A DNA stretch of 49,625 nucleotides from Jeotgalicoccus sp036782755 (GTDB taxonomy: Bacteria; Bacillota; Bacilli; Staphylococcales; Salinicoccaceae), in the NCBI GenBank assembly GCA_036782755.1, contig DAIPYL010000007.1, positions 1 through 49,625 of the forward strand, given 5' to 3'. The translations under genes and the position numbers were made by a program. Numbering within the stretch: position 1 is the stretch's first letter; the number at the start of each line of letters is the position of its first letter. Shown piece after piece: positions 33,414 through 41,938 of the stretch. Below the pieces are notes generated by a model. It was not told where the DNA came from and did not search any database. It saw only the letters and a list, made by a program, of their open reading frames with translations.

Positions 33414-33944
33414 TTAACGGATAAAAACCGCACCGTATATTAAACCGATAACGATGACGAGGGCCGGATGCACTTTTACTATTTGCAGCAGCACGTACGA
33501 AAGTCCGATTAAAAAGACGGTGTGGAATGTGCCGGATACTTCCAATGAACTGAACAGGAAGTCGAATACGATTACGCCGAGCAATATCGCAATAACCGGA
33601 CGGATTAACAGTGTCAGCGTCTTGAATTTGTTCGTTCCTTTCAGCTTATAGAGCACTGCAGCGAGGAAAATCATTAAGAGAAGTGACGGCAGCACACTTG
33701 CCGATATCGCAACGATACTGCCGAATACACCGCCAGCTTCATAACCGATATAAGCGCCCATCTTCGTTAGAATAGGACCCGGCAGCGCGTTGCCAAGTGC
33801 AAGTACTTCGGCAAATTCCGCTGTAGTCATCCACTCATATGTACCGACAACTTCACGCTCAACGAGCGGTATTGAAGACGGTCCGCCGCCGTAGCCGAGT
33901 ATACCGGGAATTAAAAATGCTAAAAATATTTCCAGATAAATCAT
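33414..33944 (-). CDS. Chromate transporter, half-size (ChrA domain), second gene of pair
   Basis: 176 residues, about six membrane helices, one ChrA half-domain. The motif GYGGGPSSIPLVEREV near the N-terminus and LALGNALPGPILTKMGAYIGY are family hallmarks. The half-size form acts as a heteromeric pair with the neighbouring gene. The start overlaps that gene's end as ATGA. Chromate or sulfate is the usual guess; the true substrate is unproven. Confidence 0.88.
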   Translation of the reverse strand: MIYLEIFLAFLIPGILGYGGGPSSIPLVEREVVGTYEWMTTAEFAEVLALGNALPGPILTKMGAYIGYEAGGVFGSIVAISASVLPSLLLMIFLAAVLYKLKGTNKFKTLTLLIRPVIAILLGVIVFDFLFSSLEVSGTFHTVFLIGLSYVLLQIVKVHPALVIVIGLIYGAVFIR

Positions 33945-34498
33945 GAGTCACCTGCTTTTCTGCCGCTTTTCTGAAGCAGGCTGAATACTATAATAATACC
34001 GATTACTGCCGCCGGGTGAATGTTCAGTACTTCAAGCACGATAAGCATACCAAGCGTAAACGGAATTAAAAACTTCCATGTCGACGCGTTTTTTGCCGTC
34101 TTCATAAACTCCACAGTGAGCACTGCCAGCATAACCAGCACGACCGGTACCACACCGGCGCTCATTCCCTGCACCCACGCGAGATCCTTAAACTCTGAAA
34201 ACAGGGTTAACAGCACTGTCATTAATACTGCTGTCGGCAGGATAATCGCACCGAGTGCAGTAATAATGCCTGCCCACCCTTTCAGCTGATAGCCGATATG
34301 CCCTGCAAGCTTTGTTATAATCGGTCCGGGCAGCACGTTCGCAATGGCGAGCGTATCCTGGAAGTCTTCATTGGTCATCCAGCCGTATTTGTCGACAACC
34401 TCTATTTTAACGAGCGGAATAGATGACGGACCGCCGCCGAAACCGAGTACGCCTACTCTGAAAAACACCATAAATATTTTAAAATGCATGAACTTCAC
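33941..34498 (-). CDS. Chromate transporter, half-size (ChrA domain), first gene of pair
   Basis: 185 residues, about six membrane helices. It has the same motifs as its partner, GFGGGPSSIPLVKIEV and LAIANVLPGPIITKLAGHIGY. Split ChrA pairs of this kind are common in Firmicutes and assemble as heterodimers with antiparallel halves. The 4-base overlap with the next gene suggests coupled, equal synthesis. Confidence 0.88.
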   Translation of the reverse strand: MKFMHFKIFMVFFRVGVLGFGGGPSSIPLVKIEVVDKYGWMTNEDFQDTLAIANVLPGPIITKLAGHIGYQLKGWAGIITALGAIILPTAVLMTVLLTLFSEFKDLAWVQGMSAGVVPVVLVMLAVLTVEFMKTAKNASTWKFLIPFTLGMLIVLEVLNIHPAAVIGIIIVFSLLQKSGRKAGDS

Positions 34499-34547
34499 CT
34501 TCCGCTATGTAAAAAGTGGATGGTAGTTATACCAGCCACTTTGTGTT

Positions 34548-35588
34548 CTATACTGCTTTGCCGCAGCATTTTTTATATTTTTTGCCGCTGCCGCATGGAC
34601 AAGGGTCGTTGCGTCCGACTTTAACTTCTTTGACAATTGTTTTCTGTCCAAGATCCGCTTCGCTCTTTCCGCGGTACTGGAAGTGTCTTGTCTGTCTGAC
34701 CACATCCCGGATCAGTTCGAAGAATTCATCTTCTTCTGATGCCGATTCAAACGCATGGCCGAGATTTTTTATTTCCCCGGAAATATCTTCGCGCTTACGT
34801 CCGCTGATGACCATGCGGAGCACGTGGAGATACAATTCATAATCCGATGCCACATCCGTATTCAGATTTTCAGACACCCACTTCTTCAAAGATTCATGGG
34901 CTGCTGATTCATCGATATATCCCGGATTGCTGAATTTAATGAACTTGCCGAATTCCGGTTCATAATATTTATATTTCTGCTGGGTGTTACGGATAATCTC
35001 ATATTGCTCATTCGTCATATCATCGATAATGAACTCCTGGTTCTGCTCGTTTACCGTAATAACGTAAGGCGAGCGGTTGACCAGGTCCACCACTTCTTCA
35101 ATCGTAACGTCCATCCCGTAATATTTTTTAAATAAATGAACGATCTGCTTAAACTCCACGACACCGTACAAATGCAGTGCAGAACGTATTAAATTCAGCT
35201 GACGCTGAACCGCCGTCCGTGCTTCGCGGTTTTTTTCAGTATCGACTGTCTCAAACTTCCCGAGCACTTCTTCCAGTATAAAGAAATTGTCTTCTTCGTT
35301 CAGAGATTCATAAGCGAGCCCCATTATATATAAACCGTAGACGTCTGTCAGGCTGAGATTCTCACCGGTTTCTCTGTCTTTTGCTCCCCGCTGCCAGCTG
35401 TCGAGCGCTGCATCATCACTGTAAAGATATGCGTATTCAAGTACTTCCTCATTCAGCAGGTTATTAGAGATTCTTTCTATAAGTTCGTCTCTCCCGAGCG
35501 CTTTTTCGTCAGTTACCCCGGTATTAACCGCAAGCTGGTAAAGGTCTTCCAAATCATACTTTTTTAAATAAGCTGCAGTGTTTGTCAT
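34548..35588 (-). CDS. SEC-C motif protein, mostly helical
   Basis: 346 residues, soluble. The C-terminus carries a SEC-C zinc-binding motif, NDPCPCGSGKKYKKCCG, at about 327-343, like that of SecA. The preceding ~320 residues are helical, with repeated Glu/Leu-rich segments and no recognised enzyme motif; the N-terminus resembles a Rho-type/SAP helix (LKKYDLEDLYQLAVNTG). A regulatory or ribosome-associated role is possible but not shown. Confidence 0.85.
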   Translation of the reverse strand: MTNTAAYLKKYDLEDLYQLAVNTGVTDEKALGRDELIERISNNLLNEEVLEYAYLYSDDAALDSWQRGAKDRETGENLSLTDVYGLYIMGLAYESLNEEDNFFILEEVLGKFETVDTEKNREARTAVQRQLNLIRSALHLYGVVEFKQIVHLFKKYYGMDVTIEEVVDLVNRSPYVITVNEQNQEFIIDDMTNEQYEIIRNTQQKYKYYEPEFGKFIKFSNPGYIDESAAHESLKKWVSENLNTDVASDYELYLHVLRMVISGRKREDISGEIKNLGHAFESASEEDEFFELIRDVVRQTRHFQYRGKSEADLGQKTIVKEVKVGRNDPCPCGSGKKYKKCCGKAV

Positions 35589-35711
35589 ATATAACGACTC
35601 CTTTACTGAACTGTTGATAATGTAATTTTATCATATATGCCGTAATATGCTAAAATTTAAGCAGAAGCACCACACTAAAATATAAACTGAAGATAGGAGC
35701 TTTTATAAATT

Positions 35712-36563
35712 ATGAAGGCAATTGCTCTGGATTTGGATGGGACAGTTTTAAATAATGCCGGTGAATTCCCGGATTCCCTTAAAGAAACTTTACAGGCGGT
35801 TCACGATAAAGGGATTAAAATTATTATCGCTACCGGACGTTCACTGCCGATGATACATACGAAAGTCCCGCACGATGTGCCTGTTGACGGCTACGTCGGG
35901 GCAAGCGGCATGACTGTGCACCATGGTGATAAGCTGCTGTCGCGTACTGCGTTTACAAAAGAACAGGTTGAATTCGTACTCTCACAAGTTCGTGAACATG
36001 AGATGTACTACGAAATGACAACGAGCGAACACGGCGGCCCATATACATTTAAGGAAGATCGCGGTTACGCTGAAAAAGATCTTGCACAGACACCGGATGC
36101 GACTGTGCTGGAATATGAAAATATCGGTACTGCAAAAACACTGAACAGTACCGAACAGTGGGTTGACGCAGACGATATTGACCGTTCTGATATTATAAAA
36201 TTTTACTTTTTCTCGAACAGTAAAGACAAGCTTGAAAACTGGGCTTCACTGCTCCATAAAAAATTTACAACTGCTGACGGATATCAGATATACCGCACAT
36301 CGGATCACAACTCTGAAATCATGGTTTACGGCACTGATAAAGGTACCGGCTTAGTAACTCTTCTTGAAGAGATGAATCTTTCCATCGGTGACGTCCATGC
36401 ATTCGGTGATTCAATGAATGACATTCCGATGTTTAAAATTGCCGGCAAGTCAACAGCGATGGCAAATGGCCGGGAAGACGTTAAAGCAATCGCTGATGAC
36501 GTGACTGAATTCAGCTGTGACGCAGACGGCCTTGAACGTTATTTAAGAAAACATTATTTATAA
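35712..36563 (+). CDS. Cof-type HAD-superfamily hydrolase
   Basis: 283 residues, HAD phosphatase with a C2-type cap. Motif I is DLDGTVLNN with two catalytic Asp, motif II the Thr in IIATGRS, motif III the Lys before GTGLVTLLEEM, and motif IV GDSMNDIPM. It probably dephosphorylates sugar phosphates or flavin/nucleotide precursors. The stop overlaps the convergent esterase gene by 6 bases. Confidence 0.92.
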   Translation: MKAIALDLDGTVLNNAGEFPDSLKETLQAVHDKGIKIIIATGRSLPMIHTKVPHDVPVDGYVGASGMTVHHGDKLLSRTAFTKEQVEFVLSQVREHEMYYEMTTSEHGGPYTFKEDRGYAEKDLAQTPDATVLEYENIGTAKTLNSTEQWVDADDIDRSDIIKFYFFSNSKDKLENWASLLHKKFTTADGYQIYRTSDHNSEIMVYGTDKGTGLVTLLEEMNLSIGDVHAFGDSMNDIPMFKIAGKSTAMANGREDVKAIADDVTEFSCDADGLERYLRKHYL

Positions 36564-37196
36564 TAATTTATCCTCATCCCTTATGGATTTTTTGATCGGC
36601 ATGTACCAGATGTGCCCTTCCATTAATTCCATAGGGGATATTTCATGTGCGCCGTCAGTTAATTTAATGCTGACTTTTGCACCTTTGTTTTCAAGTTTGT
36701 TCTTAAGTGTATAAGCCTCGCCAGCTGTCGCGACCATGTCCTGTGCACCGGCTGTCAGAAGCACTTCCGTATCAAACAGCATGCTCTTTCCTATTGTGTC
36801 GCTGCGGTATGCGCTGTGCATCAGCATTGCGCCTTTTACATTCAAATCGTAATTCAACAGCAGATACGCTCCGATATTCGCACCGTTGGAATACCCGATT
36901 AAAACAGCTTTTTCGAGTTCGAAATTATATTCCGCACTCAATTTTTTAAGTTCAGCGTAAATTTTATCGCCTTCTTCTTTTAAGCTTTCCTCATCGTACT
37001 GTTTCGGAGTTAAACGTTTAAAAAACCTAGTCTGGCCATTCTCATCGACATCTCCTCTGAGACTTAAAATATTCGCCTCACTGTTAACTGTCGTCGCAAC
37101 ATCCAGAAGATCCGTCTCGCGTCCGCCTGTACCGTGAAATAATATGAGTGTTTCTTTGGCATTTTCTTTTCTCGATTTAATGTACAAATGTTTCAT
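36558..37196 (-). CDS. Alpha/beta hydrolase, MhqD-like carboxylesterase
   Basis: 212 residues, short phospholipase/carboxylesterase fold. The nucleophile Ser103 is in LIGYSNGANIGAYLL, with HGTGGRETDLL forming the oxyanion loop. Asp and His follow in LLTAGAQDMVA and LTDGAHEIS. It is divergent from an MhqO-like dioxygenase, the gene pairing of the quinone-resistance (mhq) genes of Bacillus and Staphylococcus. No MhqR gene is adjacent. A role in quinone or ester detoxification is inferred. Confidence 0.85.
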   Translation of the reverse strand: MKHLYIKSRKENAKETLILFHGTGGRETDLLDVATTVNSEANILSLRGDVDENGQTRFFKRLTPKQYDEESLKEEGDKIYAELKKLSAEYNFELEKAVLIGYSNGANIGAYLLLNYDLNVKGAMLMHSAYRSDTIGKSMLFDTEVLLTAGAQDMVATAGEAYTLKNKLENKGAKVSIKLTDGAHEISPMELMEGHIWYMPIKKSIRDEDKLL

Positions 37197-37270
37197 GGCA
37201 AGTCCTCCTAATAGAGATACATATACTTGTATTATATAATAACATTAAAGAGATTAAAGGAGGACACACT

Positions 37271-38197
37271 GTGAGCGCATACGGCATTCATCATGTATCG
37301 GCAATTACGAAAGATATTATTGAAAACCATGATTTCTTTACAGAGTTTCTCGGACACAGACTGGTTAAGAAAACAGTCAATCAGGACAGTACTGATATGT
37401 ATCATTTATTTTACAGTGATTATAAAGGCACGCCGGGGACGGATGTCACATTTTTTGAAATTGGTCTGGCACCGAAATTTACACCGGGAACAAATTCCAT
37501 TTCCCGTACCTTTTTAAGAGTGCCTACCGCAGAGGCAATTGAGTATTTCCGAAAGCGCATGGATGAACGCGGCGTGTATCATGAAGGTATTATCGATTAC
37601 TTCGGAGAAACGATGATGAAGTTCTCGGACGAGGAAGGACAGCGCTTTGCGCTCGTTGCAGATCCTGAATACAATGATTCGGAACCATATGCAGGCGGCG
37701 GTACAATCCCCGCTGAATATGCAATAACCGCGATATTCGGTGTCGAGCTGACCGTACAGTATTTAAAACCAATGGTTCAGTTTTTACAAATGCTCGGCGG
37801 TGAATACATTGGCGACATCGACAACGATACAGAAGCACGCGTCCGCTTCGGTCAGGACTCCGTCTTCGTTGTGGAATCGCGTACGACCAATGTCGAGAAA
37901 CAGGGCTACGGCAGTGTGCATCATTTCGCACTCCGCGTCAAAGATGAAGCGGATCTGAAAGCAATTCAGGAACGAGTTACAAGAGACAAATGGCGAAGTT
38001 CCGGAATTGTCGACCGTCACTACTTTAAAGCACTGTACATCAGCGCTGTCGGCAATATTACGGTGGAAATCTCAACAGATACACCCGGATTCACAGTCGA
38101 TGAACCACTTGAAACATTGGGTGAAAACCTGTCACTGCCGCCATTTTTAGAAGAAGACCGGGACTTTATCGAAATGAGACTGCACCCATTAAATTAA
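37271..38197 (+). CDS. Ring-cleaving dioxygenase / glyoxalase-family protein, MhqO-like
   Basis: 308 residues, two vicinal-oxygen-chelate halves (about 1-140 and 145-305). The GTG follows AGGAGG. GIHHVSAITKDIIENHDFF opens the first half, with His and FFEIG, and SVHHFALRVKDEADLKAI lies in the second, so metal-binding His and Glu are visible. Staphylococcal and Bacillus MhqO homologues open aromatic rings or deal with catechol and quinone stress. The substrate here is inferred from homology and the divergent MhqD-like gene. Confidence 0.88.
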   Translation: MSAYGIHHVSAITKDIIENHDFFTEFLGHRLVKKTVNQDSTDMYHLFYSDYKGTPGTDVTFFEIGLAPKFTPGTNSISRTFLRVPTAEAIEYFRKRMDERGVYHEGIIDYFGETMMKFSDEEGQRFALVADPEYNDSEPYAGGGTIPAEYAITAIFGVELTVQYLKPMVQFLQMLGGEYIGDIDNDTEARVRFGQDSVFVVESRTTNVEKQGYGSVHHFALRVKDEADLKAIQERVTRDKWRSSGIVDRHYFKALYISAVGNITVEISTDTPGFTVDEPLETLGENLSLPPFLEEDRDFIEMRLHPLN

Positions 38198-38263
38198 TCT
38201 ATTAAAAATAATATTGCCTGAAAGTACAGAAGACATGAAGAGTTATTCATATCAGTTCACAAC

Positions 38264-38349
38264 AAAAAACGCACTTGACTCCTTGGGGAACAACATCAGC
38301 GTAAGACTGCAGGCTTACGCGATGCCCCAGGAAAGCAAGTGCGTTTTTT
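38264..38349. repeat. 86-bp composite palindrome, probable dispersed repeat and bidirectional terminator
   Basis: The outer arms AAAAAACGCACTTG (38264-38277) and CAAGTGCGTTTTTT (38336-38349) are perfect complements. Inside are CTTGGGG / CCCCAGG with one G-T pair, then CATC / GATG, and an inner hairpin GCGTAAG-ACTGCAGG-CTTACGC (38299-38320). It sits between two convergent genes. The A/T tracts would end transcription on both strands. Its length and nested design resemble dispersed palindromic repeats more than an ordinary terminator. Confidence 0.85.
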
Positions 38350-38381
38350 ATTTAAGAGTATAAACTAAAAGCTTTACTCAT

Positions 38382-39206
38382 TTATTCCACTTCAGGAATT
38401 TCTATTTCTTCCACTTGGTTGAACGTATCAAATATTGCGTTACCGTCCAGTTCAAATGTTCCGTGTGTATCTGTACCGACTGCCTCAAATTTTATTTCTT
38501 CAATCAGCTTACTCTCTTTATCCACTGTAATTTCTACTGTTGAATCAACGTTTTCGATATGCATTTCACCGAAGTTAACCTGCGCTAATGATTCAAGCGT
38601 TTCATATATATCGGTGCGGCGGCCGTTATATGTATAAACTGCTTTATCATCATGCTCTTGTCTTTCCATATGCGTTGCCATTTCCGCAAAGGATGCCGCT
38701 GCATTGCCATAGGTGACACGGTACAGTACATTCACATCTACCGACTCGCTGACATCAATCCATTCCGAGCTGTTTTTATAGTATATTTTACCATCTTTTG
38801 AAATTGTCCGATCTTCTCCTGATTCTCTGAGCAGCAGCTGAAGCGGATGGCTGTTTATATAAAACACTTCCACAGTGTGTTCGCGCGGTTCCATCCCATC
38901 CAATGCTGCCGAAATATTCAATTCTGTTCTGTAACTCTCTATCTCGTCTGCTTTTTCGACAATTTCCGCGAGCTTGTCATCCTCAATTTTCTGTTCATCT
39001 ATATTCTCTATATCAGCCGGCTCGGCCGCAGAAGTATCTTTTTCTGCCGGTGCTCTATTTGTGTTTTCTGCAAATTCTTCATCGGTTGCTGCGACATTTG
39101 TTTCTTCAGAGACAGCTTCATTGCCGCTCTCAATTTCCGTATCCTGGCACGCTGCCAGAATACCTGTCACTGCCAATAATAAGCCAAAGTTTTTTAAATA
39201 TCGCAT
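38382..39206 (-). CDS. Lipoprotein, DUF6612-like
   Basis: 274 residues. The lipobox LAAC at about 17-20 follows a hydrophobic signal, so Cys20 would be lipidated. A Glu/Ala-rich linker (about 22-75) precedes a globular domain of beta strands, IVEKADEIESYRTELNISAA through FELDGNAIFDTFNQV, that resembles the LolA/LppX-like fold of DUF6612. Function is unknown; it may bind lipid or act at the cell surface. Confidence 0.8.
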   Translation of the reverse strand: MRYLKNFGLLLAVTGILAACQDTEIESGNEAVSEETNVAATDEEFAENTNRAPAEKDTSAAEPADIENIDEQKIEDDKLAEIVEKADEIESYRTELNISAALDGMEPREHTVEVFYINSHPLQLLLRESGEDRTISKDGKIYYKNSSEWIDVSESVDVNVLYRVTYGNAAASFAEMATHMERQEHDDKAVYTYNGRRTDIYETLESLAQVNFGEMHIENVDSTVEITVDKESKLIEEIKFEAVGTDTHGTFELDGNAIFDTFNQVEEIEIPEVE

Positions 39207-39275
39207 GACTCATTCCCCTTACACTAAAATCTTTCTAAATCGTAACATGGAGTTATCTTTATATCTAACGATAAG

Positions 39276-40199
39276 CTAATCATCGATCAGCTTGATTTTC
39301 TCCTTAGGGCGGCGCGGCCGTGATGATTTAAAACGCAGCAGCGTATAAAGAATCAGTCCTGTCCAGATAAATGCATATGCGATTTTATGTGTAGCTGTAA
39401 ATGCTTCCCCGTAGAGGAATATCCCGATAATCAGCATCAGTGTCGGACCGATATACTGCAGTAGTCCGGTCAGTGATAATGGAATACGCGTTGCACCAAG
39501 TGCAAACAGCAGCAGCGGGATTGCCGTAACGACACCAGTCCCCATCGTAAATGCCGTATCTCTGTTCAGACCGAAATCCAGCGTATTCATACCTGTCGCG
39601 TTCAAATATATAATGTACAGAAGCGCAGCCGGTGCAAGCACTGCCGTCTCCACCGCGAGAGCATATGTGGCGTCGATGTTTATCGTTTTTTTAATCAGCC
39701 CGTACACTCCGAAAGTTACTGCCAGTGTCAATGCGAGCCATGGAATATGACCGACGCCGAGTGTCATGTAAATTACGCCGAGCGAAACGATAAAAATCGC
39801 CAGCCATTCACCTTTTGAAAAGCGTTCTTTCAGAATGAAAAATGCGAGCAGAATACTGACAAACGGATTGATATAATACCCGAGACCCGCTTCCAGTATA
39901 TGTCCTTCGTTAACAGCGAGTATGTATGTCAGCCAGTTGACCGAAATGATAATTGATGCCGCGATCAGGCTCAGTGCTTTCTTTCTGTCGCTGAAAATAA
40001 ATGTTAGATTCGTTTTTAAATACTGCCATCTGCCCGTAAACATTATATACAGCACCATAAAAATAAAGGACCAGAAGATACGGTGCGCTATAATCTCAAA
40101 CGGTGAAACCGTCTCAATCTGACGCCAGTATATCGGCAGCACTCCCCATATTATGTAGGCACCTGTGACGAACAGTATGCCTTTACTTTTTTCGGACAT
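39276..40199 (-). CDS. rarD: EamA family transporter RarD
   Basis: 307 residues, ten predicted membrane helices from two EamA repeats. The N-terminus KGILFVTGAYIIWGVLPIYWR and IIAHRIFWSFIFM match RarD. The last ~15 residues are basic (RPRRPKEKIK). RarD homologues are predicted drug/metabolite exporters with unproven substrates. An ATG start without a very strong ribosome site follows a spacer after the next gene's terminator. Confidence 0.88.
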   Translation of the reverse strand: MSEKSKGILFVTGAYIIWGVLPIYWRQIETVSPFEIIAHRIFWSFIFMVLYIMFTGRWQYLKTNLTFIFSDRKKALSLIAASIIISVNWLTYILAVNEGHILEAGLGYYINPFVSILLAFFILKERFSKGEWLAIFIVSLGVIYMTLGVGHIPWLALTLAVTFGVYGLIKKTINIDATYALAVETAVLAPAALLYIIYLNATGMNTLDFGLNRDTAFTMGTGVVTAIPLLLFALGATRIPLSLTGLLQYIGPTLMLIIGIFLYGEAFTATHKIAYAFIWTGLILYTLLRFKSSRPRRPKEKIKLIDD

Positions 40200-40278
40200 T
40201 CACTCACCCACAATTCTGTTTATGTATAGATTAATTCTAACGCTGAAATTGAATTATGCAAATATTTAAACCATTATA

Positions 40279-40307
40279 AAACCGCCGGATGCTTTGTCCG
40301 GCGGTTC
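40279..40307 (-). terminator. Terminator after the multi-helix membrane gene
   Basis: ACCGCCGGA (40281-40289) and TCCGGCGGT (40297-40305) form a strong stem with a 7-base loop. On the minus strand TTTTATAA follows. Confidence 0.85.
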
Positions 40308-40316
40308 ATTTAAATT

Positions 40317-41309
40317 TTACTGCAAATCAGGGTTTTTATCATTATAAACCGGTGCTGATTCCTGATAATGCATCTCATTTTTACGATCCAGCGACTCGCG
40401 GCCGACGAAATAATACGCCGCGATTGAACCTATAATCAGATACGTAATCCAAATACTCACTATGATTGATATAATCATTCCTGTAATAACGACTACCGTA
40501 AGAAGTGCTGGTGAGTCCATCAGGAACACAGACGCCACAGCAATACTAATCATAACCGCAAACATAATCACAGTCATCAGAATATACAGGAGCAGGCTGC
40601 TGAAGAATAATTTAACCATGCTCGCATCCGAATTGAATAATACATTCCAAGCGACTTTCAGCTTATCGACAGTAGGTATTTTCGGTTCATCGATATAGAC
40701 CATGAACACAACTGCGAAATATATATACAGAATAATGTACGGAATATACGACACAATCATAACGATCAGGAACAGGACAGCCGCTGCTGCAATCAGCGCA
40801 ATTGATGTACCTGTCATCGCTGCATTCGGTTCTTCTAAAAGCATGCCAAGCGGCATAAGCGGAATAAAGACGATTGTCATCAGCAGATTAACGATAAATC
40901 CAATAATCAGTGACAGCACAAAATTTAAGACAAAAACGAGCAGTGCAATTTTAATCAGTTTTGAATAGTTGCCGTTTTTAAAAACTTTGTAGGCTTCACC
41001 GAATGAAAAATCGATTCCCTTATACGCACTCGCAAAATAGCGCAGTATTCCGACCATAACCGGATAAACCACAAAAATCATAACCAGGAAAAAGATAAGC
41101 ATCAATGCGAGCATCCATATTCCCATCGTTACGCCAACCGCTTCACCGCTAATATCCGTCATCGTTAATAACAGCGGAAGCATCATTGCACCAAATATAA
41201 TGCCCAGCGGCAGGATTACGCATAAAATAAACTGGAGTATCGTAAATCCGATTACTTTTCCATGCTGGCCGGCAGCATTTTGCCTGTACAGTGAAACATA
41301 CTTAAACAT
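40317..41309 (-). CDS. Polytopic membrane protein, DUF975-like in layout, function unknown
   Basis: 330 residues from the ATG at 41309, which has GGAG about 12 bases upstream. An open frame reaches 41360 but lacks support. About six to seven long membrane helices alternate with short loops, and the tail is polar (DRKNEMHYQESAPVYNDKNPDLQ). The amphipathic SFGEAYKVFKNGNYSKLIKI and KLKVAWNVLFNSDASMVKLF segments suggest internal duplication. No enzymatic motif is seen. It is divergent from marR. Confidence 0.7.
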   Translation of the reverse strand: MFKYVSLYRQNAAGQHGKVIGFTILQFILCVILPLGIIFGAMMLPLLLTMTDISGEAVGVTMGIWMLALMLIFFLVMIFVVYPVMVGILRYFASAYKGIDFSFGEAYKVFKNGNYSKLIKIALLVFVLNFVLSLIIGFIVNLLMTIVFIPLMPLGMLLEEPNAAMTGTSIALIAAAAVLFLIVMIVSYIPYIILYIYFAVVFMVYIDEPKIPTVDKLKVAWNVLFNSDASMVKLFFSSLLLYILMTVIMFAVMISIAVASVFLMDSPALLTVVVITGMIISIIVSIWITYLIIGSIAAYYFVGRESLDRKNEMHYQESAPVYNDKNPDLQ

Positions 41310-41396
41310 ATTTTTGACCCGCTCCTTTTTTAATATGTACCCGCTTTCAATTATACACATACATTTTTAAGAAAAAAAATACTCTCTCTATATCTT

Positions 41397-41426
41397 TTGC
41401 ATAAAATAGTTGAGCATGTTAAACTA
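41397..41426 (+). promoter_or_regulatory. Candidate marR promoter with overlapping dyad
   Basis: TTGCAT (41397-41402), 17 bases and TAAACT (41420-41425) give a weak SigA-like promoter. TAGTT (41407-41411) and AACTA (41422-41426) form a 20-bp interrupted dyad across its spacer and -10, a usual place for a MarR operator. The arms are short, so confidence is limited. Confidence 0.4.
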
Positions 41427-41467
41427 CTTTTGCTCACAAAAAAGTTAACGAAAGGAATGACCTTAAA

Positions 41468-41938
41468 GTGCCGGCTAAAGATGAGTCGATTATCAACCTT
41501 ACCCACATTTTCGGCTACGGGTATGCACACGTTTTTTCGGAAGTCACCGAATCAGTCAGAAAAATGCATATTTCAAAAGAACAGATGGCAATTATTGAAT
41601 ATCTCCATCTTCATAAAGAAGCCACTCCGACCGAGCTGTCCGCAGAACTGAATGTACATAAAAGTTCCATTGCACACGCCCTCCGGAAGCTCAGTTTAAA
41701 AAAGCTGATTACTTCTCAGAAAAATAAGCTGACAAATGATAAGCGTTCGAAGCTTATTTCACTGACCCCTGCCGCTGCAGAGCTGGTCGATGAGTTTATC
41801 AGCAACATTCGAAACGTCATTGGCGCGCATGTTAAAGAGCTTTCAGAGGAAGATTCAGAAGCTCTGCTCAACGCAACACGGACGATTATTAAAACTATAA
41901 ATATAGATGGAGGATTATATAATGAAACACGTGCTTAA
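41468..41938 (+). CDS. MarR family transcriptional regulator
   Basis: 156 residues from a GTG. The winged helix-turn-helix (about 45-115) contains ATPTELSAELNVHKSSIAHALRKLSLKKLI and the wing residues NDKRSKLISLT. N- and C-terminal helices would form the dimer interface. It overlaps the MMPL gene by 17 bases, so it probably represses its own operon and responds to a substrate of the exporter. Confidence 0.92.
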   Translation: MPAKDESIINLTHIFGYGYAHVFSEVTESVRKMHISKEQMAIIEYLHLHKEATPTELSAELNVHKSSIAHALRKLSLKKLITSQKNKLTNDKRSKLISLTPAAAELVDEFISNIRNVIGAHVKELSEEDSEALLNATRTIIKTINIDGGLYNETRA

